A DNA stretch of 64,000 nucleotides from Podarcis raffonei (lineage: Eukaryota; Chordata; Lepidosauria; Squamata; Lacertidae). The position numbers were made by a program, and so were the translations under genes. The notes under the pieces are model-generated. The model worked only from the letters and a program-made list of their open reading frames with translations. It did no database searches and was not told where the DNA came from. Positions 50,362 to 62,217 of the stretch are shown here, in pieces (positions within the stretch are counted from its first letter, which is position 1; each line of letters opens with the position of its first letter). The stretch spans positions 44,011,001 through 44,075,000 of the forward strand of contig NC_070614.1 in NCBI RefSeq assembly GCF_027172205.1, read 5' to 3'.

Positions 50362-51682
50362 AGCATCTACAATTCTAAGGTCCTGGTCCATCCAAATTTG
50401 TATCTACGCAAAGGGATTTAATCCAGCCACAACTGATTAGTTCAACTGGATTGCATTTTAGATTACAATTTCTCCCTTTATTCCCTCATTAGGCAGTACA
50501 TATATATTGCAACATATGGATTGAATTATAGGAACCATCCTATGTTAATATCAACTCCCTATCCCAAGTCTGCCAATCAAACAAGATATGGGAGCCAAAG
50601 CTTTCTTCCATAGGTTTGCCAAACGTAGTGGCATAATTTTCTGCCACCTTGAGTGGATATGAAGATACCCCCTCTTTGGAGCTAATCTATGTTAATTCAT
50701 TATCCCGCCCCCACACCCGGCAGCCCAACAACATATAGCCAACCCAAGAATATAAGTTTGCCCTTCCATTTTGAATGCCACAGCATTGCCATTTATTTCC
50801 TGAATGCAACCGTACAAACAATAAATCCAAGTTATACATAGCTCAGGATTTGTGGGAAAATTATTTTGTCTGCCTGCATGCAAATGGGCCATATCATTTG
50901 ACTAGTTGCTCTGTGGAGATTCAAAGCTCCCAGCTCCAGAAAACTCCTGCCACAACTCTGTGTGTCGTATCCAACTGCTTCTTCCCATGAGTGCAAGCTT
51001 TTCTGCTCGTATAATGCATTTTCTCCCTTCTCCACACACTGGGTGGGCCTCATCCCCACCCAATATCTGCTCCAGAGTGTCGAGGGAGGGAGAACTTAGG
51101 ACAGATTTAGAGTTCAAATGGGGGAGCGGGAGATTGAACCTTTTACAAAAGGAAATGAGAAAAAAGTTCCGGAGCAACCTTCCACCTGCTTCTCACACAT
51201 GGGTCCAGAGGCAAAAGAGTGAGCAGCAACAAATGTAAGTTTTGCATTTGTACAGTACACTAGTACCTGCACACACTCACAAGTCAAGTAAGGGGCATTA
51301 CCAGAGTTCAAGGACACATTCCAGTGAGGGAAAAGAACTCTGGGTGTGGAGCTGGCTACTAAGGGGTTTTACCTGGGTAAGATTCCAAATATCAGCATCA
51401 TATTCAGCTCCCAGATCTGGAATTCCCAAGCCCTGTTCTCATTGCATGAAGGACAGAAAGGTCTGCACTCAGCAACCTGTTTAGCTCTGCTGGGGAGTGC
51501 ATTTCATCTAGCAAAGCATTCCATCTTGTGTTCTTCCCCCGAACGGCCTGGTTGTGGAGCAAAGCTTTTGTATAATGCTCCGGCATACTGAATCTTCATC
51601 ATTTATTTCAGCCACCATATAGTCAGCAGGGTGTTGTGGTTAGATGAGTGGTTATTTTTGCTTTTTCCAAGAGGTATGATGC

Positions 51683-51714
<32 letters not shown>
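51683..51714 (+). repeat. (ATA)n microsatellite at the array edge
   Basis: About 11 TAA units exactly where the homology with other spacers ends. Confidence 0.85.
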
Positions 51715-51719
<5 letters not shown>

Positions 51720-52424
51720 GAATAAAGATATGTTGTTGCTGACACCAGCTTCAAATAGACTTATACCTCAGAACAATTTCCCTAAATCACCCTAGTCAAA
51801 TTCACTCACATCCTGGGATGCATCTACACTCATGATTTTTAACATTAAGGAAGGGTTAAGGAATGTTTTTGATACTGTATATGGCCAAATGACGTCCTAC
51901 TTTTAATGTTCATGGTGCATTATTAAAAGGTGACTCCAGTGGGTGCTGCAGAGAAACCAGTAAAACAACCAAGGTTAAAAACGCTTTAATTAACAAGTGT
52001 GCCCTGTGACATTTTAGAACGACATAACTAATATTGTTTTAGTAACACTAAACAGGTGAGTGTTGATCCAGCCCAGGTTTAGCAGCTATTGGGTAGAAAA
52101 AAAGAAACTCAGGCCTGCAATACAGCTGACAGCACAAGTCTCAGACTTCAACACTTGCACACTGACATCAGCAGAAGTCACATAAATCTTTTCCAAAGTA
52201 CAGAACTTAAACTAACTGATAAATATTCAGCATTTCTCCACACAAGCTATTACAGCTATTACAGTAAGGATTATTTTTCTGGAAGTTACATAAGTAGTCT
52301 GCTGCTTCTGTCAATGAAATAAAGAGGTTTTAATCCAGATAGTTGTAGTAGTTTAACTGACTTCCGTCAACATTAAGTGCTACTATGTGAGTCTGAATCT
52401 AGCCTAATATGAGTTTCTCATGTA

Positions 52425-52791
52425 CCGTATTTTTCACTCTATAACACGCACCTGACCATAACACACACATCGTTTTTAGAGGAGGAAAACAAGGAGGGGG
52501 GGAATTCTGATTGAAACAGTGGATGTATCATTTTTGTGCTTCATGCTGTGGCCACAGACATGTGATCTGATGGTGAATTTGGGGTGACCCAATGCAAAGA
52601 TCCTGAGGATCCATGTGGAACCATGCTTTGTAACCACATTTTAAGTGGGGAGGGAAGGAAAAACACAGAAGGGACAAGGAGCACAAGAGGAGTGTGCAGA
52701 GAAGCAGCTGGCTAAGAATGCAGGAGAGGGATTTAACGGGAGGGAGGAAAGGAAGGCAAAAGTTCCCCCCACCCACCCAAGCCAGCCAGCC

Positions 52792-52848
<57 letters not shown>

Positions 52849-53233
52849 CCACCTGCATGTTTTCCGGCTGCCTGCGAGTCCCTAGACGCAGCAGCAGCAG
52901 CACCGGAGCACGGAGAGGAATTAGAAGGAAGGATGCTCTGCTTTCCCCTCTGCTTGCCTGGAGGGGAGGGGCTTTCCCTGCTCTTTGTTCCGTTTGAGCA
53001 AACACAGCAAAGAAACAGAAGAGGGTGGGCAGTAAGACCCTGAGGCAGAATGCAGGAAAGCAGCAGCTTCCTCTTTTCTGGCTTCCCTTCTCCGTTTCGT
53101 GCGATTTGATTTTTGCCTGATTAGTTGCCCCTGCACTCCTCCAGGGACCACACATTCGCTCAATAACACACACAGACATTTCCCCTTCTTTTTTAGGAGA
53201 AAAAATCTGCGTGTTATAGGGAGAAAAATACGG
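52425..53233. mobile_element. TA-flanked MITE, second copy of the CCGTATTTTT family
   Basis: Termini CCGTATTTTTCACTCTATAA and TTATAGGGAGAAAAATACGG are inverted repeats related to those at 27972-28911; TA duplications at 52423-52424 and 53234-53235. The interior differs from the first copy and includes a (CT)n run at about 52794-52846. It encodes no recognisable transposase. Confidence 0.8.
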
Positions 53234-53454
53234 TATATTTTCTTTTGACTATATATTGTTCGGTCAATTAAACTTAAATGTCGTACATCAATAGGACTAA
53301 TCTATGTTTGATTTGTTTTAGTAGGTCTACTCTGAATATGACTCATTCCAGATCCAAACTGCAGTTCATATTGCATTTTAGATAGAGTAAATAAATAAAA
53401 ATGCAACAGTAACATAGGACTCAGTCCAATAAATTTCAGCATGATTAGGCCCAT

Positions 53455-53600
53455 GTGTATTATTTATTTAATATTATTTTTCTTTATTAAGTTCTATACT
53501 GCCCTTCATCCAAAGATCACAGGGTGGTTTACAAAATAAAAACACAAAAATACATACCATAATAACAAACGGAAACAATTACTCCCCATACAGTTTGAAA
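53455..53600 (-). mobile_element. LINE 3'-end fragment
   Basis: The stretch atactgcccttcatccaaag and cacagggtggtttacaaaat matches the 3' end type of squamate L2/CR1-like LINEs, read on the minus strand. It is short and without clear borders. Confidence 0.5.
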
Positions 53601-53681
53601 GGCCATAGGAATGAGATGCATCTCACTGACTTAATTCCTTAATTCTCCTTGCTAATTTAAAATGGGCCAGGGCCAAATGAT

Positions 53682-56591
53682 TTAGAATATTTCAATGTTT
53701 CTTCTTCTTAGCTGTTCCTTGTTGTTCAACTCAGGTCTGAACACAATGATGTAGAGCTTTGGAGAAAAGACACAAAGCAGTAAGCCAGCACTGGAGGCCA
53801 AGATGGAGAAAATCTCCACGGCAACCATATATTTACCCTTGGTGCTCAGGTAGGTTGGGACAAAGGTCAGCCAAACACTGCAAAAGACCAACATGCTAAA
53901 GGTGATAAATTTGGCTTCATTGAAACTATCAGGCAACTTACGGGCTAGGAAAGCCACAGTGAAGCTGACAGTGGCCAGGAAGCCCATGTAGCTCAAAACA
54001 CAGTAGAACATGGTGACTGAGCCCTCATTACATTCTTGAACAATTTCTTTCATAACTGAGTGCATGTTGAAATCTGGGAACGGGGGAGAGGTTGAGAGCC
54101 ACACAGTACAAATAGTGGCTTGAATCAGGGAGCAGGAAAGAACAATGGAAGCAGCCAGTCTGTTCCCCAACCATTTCCTCATTTTGGATCCAGGCATGGT
54201 GGCCATGAAAGCTAGAACGACAATGGTGGTTTTGGCCAGAACACAAGATATCGCTCCTGAGAAGATAATGCCGAAAGCTGTTTGTCGAAGATGACACGTC
54301 AGTTTCTGGGGTTGGCCAATGAACAGCAAAGCACAAAGGAAGGAGAGCAGGAGGAAAATGAGAAGAGTGTAGGTGAGATTCCGGTTGTTGGCCTTGACAA
54401 TGGGAGTATCCTTAAGCTTAACAAAGATGCCAAGCACTGAAGCTGTAATAAATGAAAAGGAAAGAGCCAATACTGCCAAAGAGATTCCCAAAGGTTCACC
54501 AAAAGTGAGGAAGATTATGAATTTTGGAATGCATGAATTACGGGCATTGTTTGGATACTGATCTTCTGGACATTGCAAACAGTCATCCATGTCTGAAAAA
54601 GAAAACATGAGGAAACCCTATTTGTAGTGGAATATGGAAACCCTATTTGCGGTAGAATAATCAAGGCAAAAGCAGAGAGAAAATACCACAATGAGTGGGC
54701 ACTTGGGGTAACCAGATTAATTTTACAAAACCTAGGAAGATGGATGCTAGATAGATAATTGAAAAAAATAATTGAAAAAATTATATCCATCTTTCTTATG
54801 CAATTATATTTTGAGGATACTGTACTCAGAGATGGTAGTTGTGGAACCTCAAGTTTTCAGCCTATAATTTCAAATGTGCCAGGACACGTACACAAAAAAC
54901 CACCTCACCTGCCTGTGAATTTCACTCATCTGTCTGGAAGTGTGTGTGTGTGGGGGGGTTATAGTTCATTTGTAATTTCCACATAATAATAGAGGGGGTG
55001 CAAAGCTTCTTTTCAGAATCAGAATTCAGTCCTAGGCTCCGAGCTAAATCAGATAGAGTAATGGCTTGGGTCTCTCCCACAAACACGAGACAACTCCGGC
55101 AGGGCCTTCTGGCCGAGGGCCTTCTGGCAGATCCCTCATCGCGAGAAGTGAGGCTACAGGGAACCAGACAGAGGGCCTTCTCGGTAGTGGCGCCCGCCCT
55201 GTGGAATGCCCTCCCATCAGATGTCAAAGAGATAAACAACTACCTGACATTCAGAAGACATCTTAAGGCAGCCCTGTTCAGCGAAGTTTTTAATATGTAA
55301 CGCTGTACTGTTTTTAACACTTGATTGGGAGCCGCCCAGAGTGGCTGGGGAAACTCAGCCAGATGGGCGGGGTATAAATAATAAATTATTGTTATTATTA
55401 TATACCAAGCTCTTGGCACCGATTGCTTAATACTTACATATCAATAGTTATATCGGAATGTAATCTGTATCTAACTATATTCTCTTATCTAGAATATTCC
55501 TGATAAACCCTGTAAATCCTATTTCTTAACAAACTCAAAAACCACCTTGCTGAAACAAAGAAGTTCTGGGCAGGGGCAGAGAAAGGGGGGTACGGTGGGG
55601 GCAGGGCGCCCCGGGTGTCACCACTGAGGTGGGAAGGGGTGACAAAATGGCAGGCAGCACTCACTGCAGGGCCTGCAGCATGCCCAAGTCATGCATCTCT
55701 CCTGGGAGTGACATAGTGGCTTGTGTGCCCGCAGGCTTCGTACTGCCCCAAACGGTCCGCCTGCCGCCTCCCCCTCAGCTGTAGGGCGGCTGAGTGGGAG
55801 GAGGCAGGCAGACTCATTGGAGGCCCTGCAGAGTGTCCTGCCCTGGCTGGCCGCACCCTGTGGGTGGCTGGCCCTGCCCCTGGGCGCAGGGTACGTGCGC
55901 TGCCCCAGGCGACCGATCGGCTTGCTCCGCCACTGGTTCTGGGTCTGATTATAGCATGGACGGGGGTGCCTAAGAACCACATACACACTGTGTTGGCCAG
56001 GGGTCAGCAAACTTTTTCAGCAGGGGGCCGGTCCACTGTCCCTCAGACCTTGTGGGAGGCCAGACTATATTTTTTGCGGGGGGGGGGGATGATCGAATTC
56101 CTATGCCCCACAAATAACCCAGAGATGCATTTTAAATAAAAGCATACATTCTACTTATGTAAAAACACCACGCAAGCCCCACAAATAACCCAGAGATGCA
56201 TTTTAAATAAAAGGACACATTCTACTCATGTAAAAGCACACTGATTCCCGGACCGTTCATGGGCCAGATTTAGAAGGCGATTGGGCCAGATCCGGCCCCC
56301 GGGCCTTAGTTTGCCTACCCATGGTCTTGGCCTTCTTGATAGAAATAGGGAGGGATATGAATCACTCCATGCCTGCCCCCTGCCACAAACACAAATAGCT
56401 GTTTTGTATTTGCAAGTCCATAATGTCAGGTTGAGCTGTTGGTTGGATGAGATGGGGAGGTTTATGAAATATGCAAGGTAGTTTGTATAGAAAAGATGCA
56501 GAGTTGTTTTTGTTAAGAACATTGATTGGTTGCACCTCAGTTCGCCCATGCAGCCACGTCCTGCTAGCTGGCATTGATTGCTACTCATGCA

Positions 56592-56622
<31 letters not shown>

Positions 56623-59600
56623 GAGATTAAACATCCCAAGATTAAGCCATTTGTGAAAGATTACCACAACACATCTTACCCTTCTGGTTTGAGAACTTCC
56701 CTTCTGGACAGGCAAGGCAATCATAGCAGCAAAATGGCTTCCCTTCCTTCTTGGTTCTACTGTAACCCAAACGGCAATGGTCATTACAAAGAGAAATGGG
56801 TAGTGCCTGTACATAAAAGATAGAGGAAAGCAGGTCCTGGTTTCCAAATTTGTATAGCACAGATTGTTCATCCCCACCCCCAGAATTGGCAGAGTTGCCT
56901 TGGGTTTGGCAGAAATAGAGGCAATGACACGTATTTTGCTATAATTTTCTGCCTTTCTTCAATGAATCTCTTTGGTGTTGCTTGGGACTTCTTTACTTGT
57001 ACTTTGGATTACAAGTTAAACCTATTTAAATTAAAATGATTTCAAAAAATTTCCTGGTGAAGATTTGAGACCTAAAACATAAATTAGAGTGGATACACTG
57101 AACATGTAGAGTGTGATAAAGCAAGACTTGGTGACTCCAACATCTGCATTCTTTAGGGAAGGTTTGGAAGACCTTCAGGTATTGGCTAAGCTTGCTGGGA
57201 ATATGGGTGTTGCAGTTCAGAAACATCTGGAGGGCTGAAGGTTCCCCATCCCTGCCTTAGGAGAAGGGTCATAGATCAACGGCAGAGAATCTGCTTTGCA
57301 TGCAGTTCAATCCCAGGTGTCTCCAGCTAGGGTTCAGAAAGACCTTGGTCTTCAACCCCAGAGACCAGCTGCCAGTCAGTGTCAGTATTGAGCTAGATGG
57401 ATCAATGGATTGACTTGGTCTAAGAGAGCTACCTTTGTTCCTATTCATGTTGCAAGGAAGGCAAGAAAAACAATGTCCTAGAACATCTAATCATATTATG
57501 ATTATAGTAATTTATTTCATTAATCACCCTGATACATAGCAGTCAGAAGACATCTGACAATAAATGGAAATAAATACAAAGAACTACACAGGATAAACAA
57601 AAATAAACAACAAAGTCCTAAATGCCATCATGCACTAGTTCTCATAGAGTTGTATGCATGTGTGATCCCTGCAATAAGAAAGCTGTATGAGCAGAATCTT
57701 CATTACATTGAGTCCCAATAAATAGATGACTATATGCATAAGTAAATAAACATTTTCAAATGTGCCATCCAACATGCAGACATGGCAGGCATGATTAGCA
57801 ATAGCACAGTTAGGTTGGGGGTATGCTGAAGAGGCTGTGAGCCTGCCTGACAGTGAATAAATAGAGATGAACAGGGAAAGGACTGGAGACAGAAGTATTT
57901 CCATGACACCTCTTGAAGACAGGCAAAATGACATTTAGATAAAGCGCGCAAAAATGTGTCTGGAGTCAAACCTGGTTAAACCTGCTGGGCCATACAATGG
58001 CATCCTCATGAATGGTGAACTCTTTGCTCAGGGGTTCCCGTGGGTCTACTCCTCCAACTCTCACTCTAAGAATGGACCGGTTTGGGAATGTCACCCAGTT
58101 TATTATATCAAATGCAGCCTCTAGTTCTCCATGTTGGTTGAAATAAACTTTTCCCCCAGCACTATTATTAAAGAAGCTATTTCTCACCAAGCGGCTGAGC
58201 TAAATTGGGCAGGGGAAAAGATGGGAAACAAAGGGTATCTCATAAGTAAATATAACAGGTTGATGATGAACTTTCCTTCTTGAGGGATATGAGCAATTGG
58301 CCCTTCAAAAGATTCATAAAGACCAGCAATGGATGCTGGACTAGATGTCCTGGTCCAGCAGGATGTTCTTATGTCCCAAACTAAGTGACTGCAGAACAAT
58401 AACTTCCTATATACACTCTTTCTCTACATACATATGGGTATTTAATTTCAGTAAGGGTTTTATTTTAATAAGATCTTTTCATGAACAGCAATGAGGGAGG
58501 GGGAGGGGGGAGAGATCCTTCTGAAGCAGCTGCCATTTGGCATTAAATGGAAACTTCTGGTATAATCTCCTATTAGTAAGGCGAAAGTCCCATTCAGTAT
58601 GAGTCAGTCACGGTCCTGAGTGAGGTCCCTAGCAGCTTCTCTTGGCAGATGTAGAACAGATTCACACAACAGTGAGCTAGGATTTCAATGTCACATGTAA
58701 TTTGGTCTTTAGATGCTAGCCACCCTTGATAAAAAAAGAAACTTTCCAAACACTCTGGATTTTTTGTTTCTATTATTATTCCCAGGGTTATGGTGTGTCA
58801 CGGATGCTGTCACTGTGACAGAAAGTGAAGAAGCTGAACAGGAGAGGAACCTGGGGGAAGCAGGAGCTTAAATCCTTTGCACAGTCAGGAAGAGATTAGC
58901 TATGGAATGCAGCCTGTGGAATGTCAAAACACCACAGAGCAAGCTACAGGAGGAGGGGAGCCATTAGGATCCATGCCAGAGGAAGGAGGGTTAACAGAAC
59001 CAGACTCCCCCAAAACTAGGAGAAAGAATAGGGTAGGAGCAATGTGCAGGACCAGAAAGAGAGGGACCCAGAGGTGGAATTTAGGCTGCCTAACGGAAGT
59101 TCAGTGCAGCAACTGACTCAGACAGTGACAGATGTGTTACAGAAGACGAGCTGCAAGGCCCGGTGGTTGCTTAATAAATCAGAAAGTAAAACAGCTTCCA
59201 GCCAGACTTGTCTGGTGTGGGAGAGCCTTGCCAAACGTGACATGGTGAGCATTCCTGCATTATTGTGCTCATGTTATTACCTTCCACATCTGTTGATTCA
59301 TAAGCTTCAACCGCCCTTTATCCACCCTGCGCTTCAATTTAGATGAATGCATGGCATGCACAGCGTGTGCCACAGCATAGACTGCATTGTAGATGCTATA
59401 GCTGTGGCCAGTCATGCTTGTTGGAAAAATAGAGCCAGGAAGAGTCTCCAGCTTCTCCTCCCCAGTGCAAATATCGCCATCCTGCATATTCCCCTCAGAG
59501 TCAGGGAAATGACACTGAAATGCCTTTTCCCAGTATATCCTCATAAAGCCATCTTCTTTTTCCAAGATGGGATTTCTCATCTGAACAAATTCCTGGAATC

Positions 59601-62217
59601 CCAAGACCTCCTTTGAGTGAATTGTGAAGGATAGAGTACCATGGAGGAAGTCTATGTCCTGATCTCTCTGAAAGGGAAGTGATGTGAAATCCATCTGTAC
59701 TGTCATGACCCAAACTTTACCTTTAGCCTTTATTGGTATATCTTCATATTCTGACATAACAGGAAACATTATCAAAAGTGTCATGGAATCAATTTCCCCA
59801 TGAATGATCAACACATTCACAGTACTTCTCATGGCAACATTAAATGTCTTGAGCCCATCTGCAACAGTGTCCATAAGACCAGTAGAATAAGAAATTGATG
59901 GAAATCTTCCTATGAAATCAAAGCAGATTCCTCTCAGAATAAATTTTGGAACCACGCTCTGTAGAAACCTCTCTCCATTCTCATCATTCACAATCACCAC
60001 GCCAGTCCATAGCCATCCGAAGTGTAGCAGTAACTTGAGAATCCCTTCATATTGATGGTCTATACTTGGGAACATTTGGTTAAGGAAAGCAACTTCAGTT
60101 TTACTATTTCTCATTGGAGCAGGACCATAGATGAGCTAAATCAAAGACAGGAAATGAGGAGATGAGAAATTTTGTTTAAGTGTACAGTGGTTTTCTATGT
60201 TAACTTGTATTGACTGCAGTTAAAATACATTCTAGATTTCAGATTTTGTTTTGAGGGAGTGCTGCTGACATGGGATCTTGTCCAGGTTTTCCTCAAACTT
60301 CCTCAAACTTAAGAGAACATTAAAGAATGAGCAATCCACTAAACATAGAAAAATGTTCTCACCAGTGAAATTGTAGTAGCACAAAGTATGTGCTGGTCGA
60401 AGGTTGTGGCAATCTGCTCAAGCAATAATGCTCAGTTACCTTTCATGCTAGTGCCATGTCTTACATTACAATGGTGAAACAGGACTTCCACCATATTCAA
60501 TTGTAGGATGAAAACTCCCATAATCTATGAGTAGGTTGCCCTTGCTGGCTGGGGCTGGTGAAAGTTGGATTTCAATAACATCTGCAGGACACCTTACTGT
60601 AGTCCCTCAGGCAGCTTATTTCAGTTATTTGTATTAAGATATCTATCCAGCTCCTCACCATTTATTTCCAAGTCAGTTAATAACATTATATATTAAGCAA
60701 CAAGGAGAAAAAGCAAATGAAAAAGAACTGACAAAGTATCAACACAGTAACAGTTGTGAAGTAGCAACTGATCACCTTTGCTTGCAAAGTACCATCCCTT
60801 TTGCTGAAAAGAAGATCTAATGGTCTGGGTAGTTTTCTATCAGGAGAGGTGCTCTGAGAGATTGTTACCTGTGGAATCTTGTAGTTGCTCAGTATACTTG
60901 CCATATGAAGACAAACCTCAGAGTTCGGACCTCCAATGACTGCTGCTAATTCATGCTGGGAGTCACACTTGTAGTTGGGGATGAATCTGCTGTACGTAGA
61001 GAGGAGTTCCAAGGAGGAACGGTAGGTCCACCTTGCACTGAAATGGCTGTTATAGATGTGGAAGCCCAGAGTGAGGTTGGGTAAGATTTGGAGGTTTGCA
61101 TTGATCTCTTTTACAGCAAATACTAATGCCAGGATATGTTGGTAGAGCTGTGTCATAACCCTGAAATGAGATTTACATGCTATAACACAGTGCGTTTCCT
61201 TCTGGATAGGACAATTTCTACACCTCAGCTGCACCAATACTATCTTACTGATCAATCGGAATTCAGGTAAATCTGGAGGAATATTAACATGCACAGGTTC
61301 CAGCTCTAAACCATGGTGTTTAATTCTAGTTATTTTAAAATTAAATTTCTATGCAGGTGTTCATCCAAGGATCATAGGGCACTTTAAAACATAAAAACAC
61401 AAAAATCCATAAGGCAGCTAAAGAAATGTAACAAAGACACGAGGTGAGCCTCCCTTAGCAGCGTATTCTACAAAGAGGGGCCACTGCAGAAAAAGGCCCT
61501 GAAACTCTTGTGAAGGGGGTACACAAAGAAAGGCCTCAGATGATGATTGCATGGTCTCAATTAGTTCATATGGAGCATGGCTGTTCTTTTAGGTATTGCA
61601 GTCCTGAAACAGTTAAGGCTCACTTGAGTGATTTGTACCCCACCAATCTGAGTTACGAGGTACAAATAATAATGTGGCTTAGCCCAAGATCTTTCTGTTC
61701 CAAGCTCTGCACACTCTGGCAGATACTGGCTTGAAATGCTCCGTAAGCTGCTGATATCATGGCTGCCACAACTAAAAAGATAACAGGTGATGATAAATAT
61801 GGGCATGATGCAACTATTTGCCAAAGACAGAGAAAGCTGTCCTTCTTCTCTCATTCACTGGATGTACCACTGATCTATGGGCCTGGCACTCCTAGGGAAA
61901 ATTAATATAACAAATATATGGTACCAGAGGTTTTTACAAAACAAATCTTACACAATGTCATCAAAGAGGTCAGTAGAAGGACATTTATCGAAGTCTATTG
62001 AGTTGAATAATATGGAGATCTGAGACATAATACCAGCAACGATGAGGTCTCCTGGTTGGTAATACTTGTGAAGAAAAGGAAGGGTACTGCAGATGCTGCA
62101 CTTAGTGCTAGGAATCTTGCACATCACCTGAAGCAGAAGCACTGATGGCAATAGTACAAATCCAACTACCTTGCAGGAAATAATTCCTCTTCTACCTAAA
62201 TTCTCCTCTCCCCACAT
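53682..62217 (-). CDS. VMN2R-like: V2R gene F: inverted type-2 vomeronasal receptor with distinct 7TM domain
   Basis: Complete six-exon gene on the minus strand: E1 62217-61952, E2 61160-60869, E3 60135-59281, E4 58199-57972, E5 56806-56680, E6 54592-53682; 2679 nt, 892 aa. Exons 1-3 are almost the same as in the + array. Exon 4 is of the E4' type ([20 protein letters not shown] to VWPSRFNQ) and is open. Exon 5 (SNQK end) and exon 6 ([31 protein letters not shown], ending RRNIEIF) are clearly diverged from the array but keep all nine linker cysteines and the class C helix motifs. The exon-4 donor is CAG|GTTTGA, GT but otherwise weak; at the same place the + genes have CT. Introns hold a solo LTR, a tRNA-type SINE, two hAT MITEs and an L2 tail. 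It probably shows the arrangement that existed before the fusion. Confidence 0.9.
55015..55402 (+). mobile_element. L2-type LINE 3' end in intron 5 of gene F
   Basis: It encodes [20 protein letters not shown] and [20 protein letters not shown], stop, then the 3' UTR with gggagccgcccagagtggct and an (ATT)-rich tail to 55402. Same family as 16020-16385 but opposite strand. A 15-bp motif, gggccttctggccga, is locally duplicated near 55095-55130. Confidence 0.85.
55571..55935. mobile_element. hAT-type MITE, GC-rich
   Basis: Perfect 8-bp target duplication gttctggg (55563-55570 and 55936-55943) around termini caggggcagag and ctccgccactg, which are imperfect inverted repeats. These are hAT hallmarks. 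Internal short open frames are by-products of GC content. Confidence 0.8.
55998..56323. mobile_element. hAT-type MITE with internal duplication
   Basis: Termini caggggtcagcaaac and gtttgcctacccatg are inverted repeats; the 8-bp target duplication is gtgttggc / gtcttggc (55990-55997, 56324-56331; one mismatch). A module containing cccacaaataacccagagat is repeated twice in tandem (about 56107-56240). It is non-coding. Confidence 0.8.
56592..56622 (+). repeat. (GTAA)n microsatellite, intron 5 of gene F
   Basis: About eight GTAA units, 60 bp downstream (minus sense) of the exon-5 donor. Confidence 0.85.
57174..57263 (-). repeat. Dispersed repeat also found at the fusion junction of the + genes
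   Basis: The minus strand reads ctaaggcagggatggggaac, then tccagatgtttctgaactgc and ccagcaa-cttagccaatacctg-aggtc. The same about 90 bp lies in every + gene directly between E4' and E3' (5127-5216 in gene A). Downstream of it gene F has unrelated sequence whereas the + genes have E3'. It resembles a common amniote interspersed repeat. Confidence 0.6.
57268..57453 (+). mobile_element. tRNA-derived SINE, intron 4 of gene F
   Basis: The head is like a degenerate tRNA (gcagagaatctgctttgcat, then gttcaatcccagg as B box), followed by agctgccagtcagtgtcag and tattgagctagatggatcaa. This resembles a widespread squamate tRNA SINE. It lies within the stretch of F that the + genes lack between the two tcct motifs. 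Confidence 0.6.
58796..59242. mobile_element. Solo LTR in intron 3 of gene F
   Basis: A 447-bp fossil element with termini TGTCACG and CGTGACA, flanked by a 5-bp target duplication tggtg (58791-58795, 59243-59247). It has an AATAAA-like polyadenylation signal near its right end. No internal coding region remains, so this is a solo LTR of an LTR retroelement of uncertain family. The site is empty in the + genes, so it is younger than the split of F from the array. Confidence 0.75.

Larger units (their letters stand above)
50362..53681. other. Convergent spacer E-F
   Basis: From 50362 to about 51680 this is the standard 3' flank of a + array gene (AATAAA at 50820-50825), full length as in A and B. 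Homology then stops at an (ATA)n tract. From about 51717 to 52422 I recognise nothing. A TA-flanked MITE occupies 52425-53233, and a LINE tail lies at about 53455-53600, just downstream of the stop of gene F. Confidence 0.6.

Noticed and set aside
52645-53043. 132-aa open frame and its antisense partner
   Set aside because: Both run through a (CT)n tract inside a MITE.
55721-56139. Overlapping 75-138-aa open frames
   Set aside because: They lie in GC-rich hAT MITEs and match nothing known to me.
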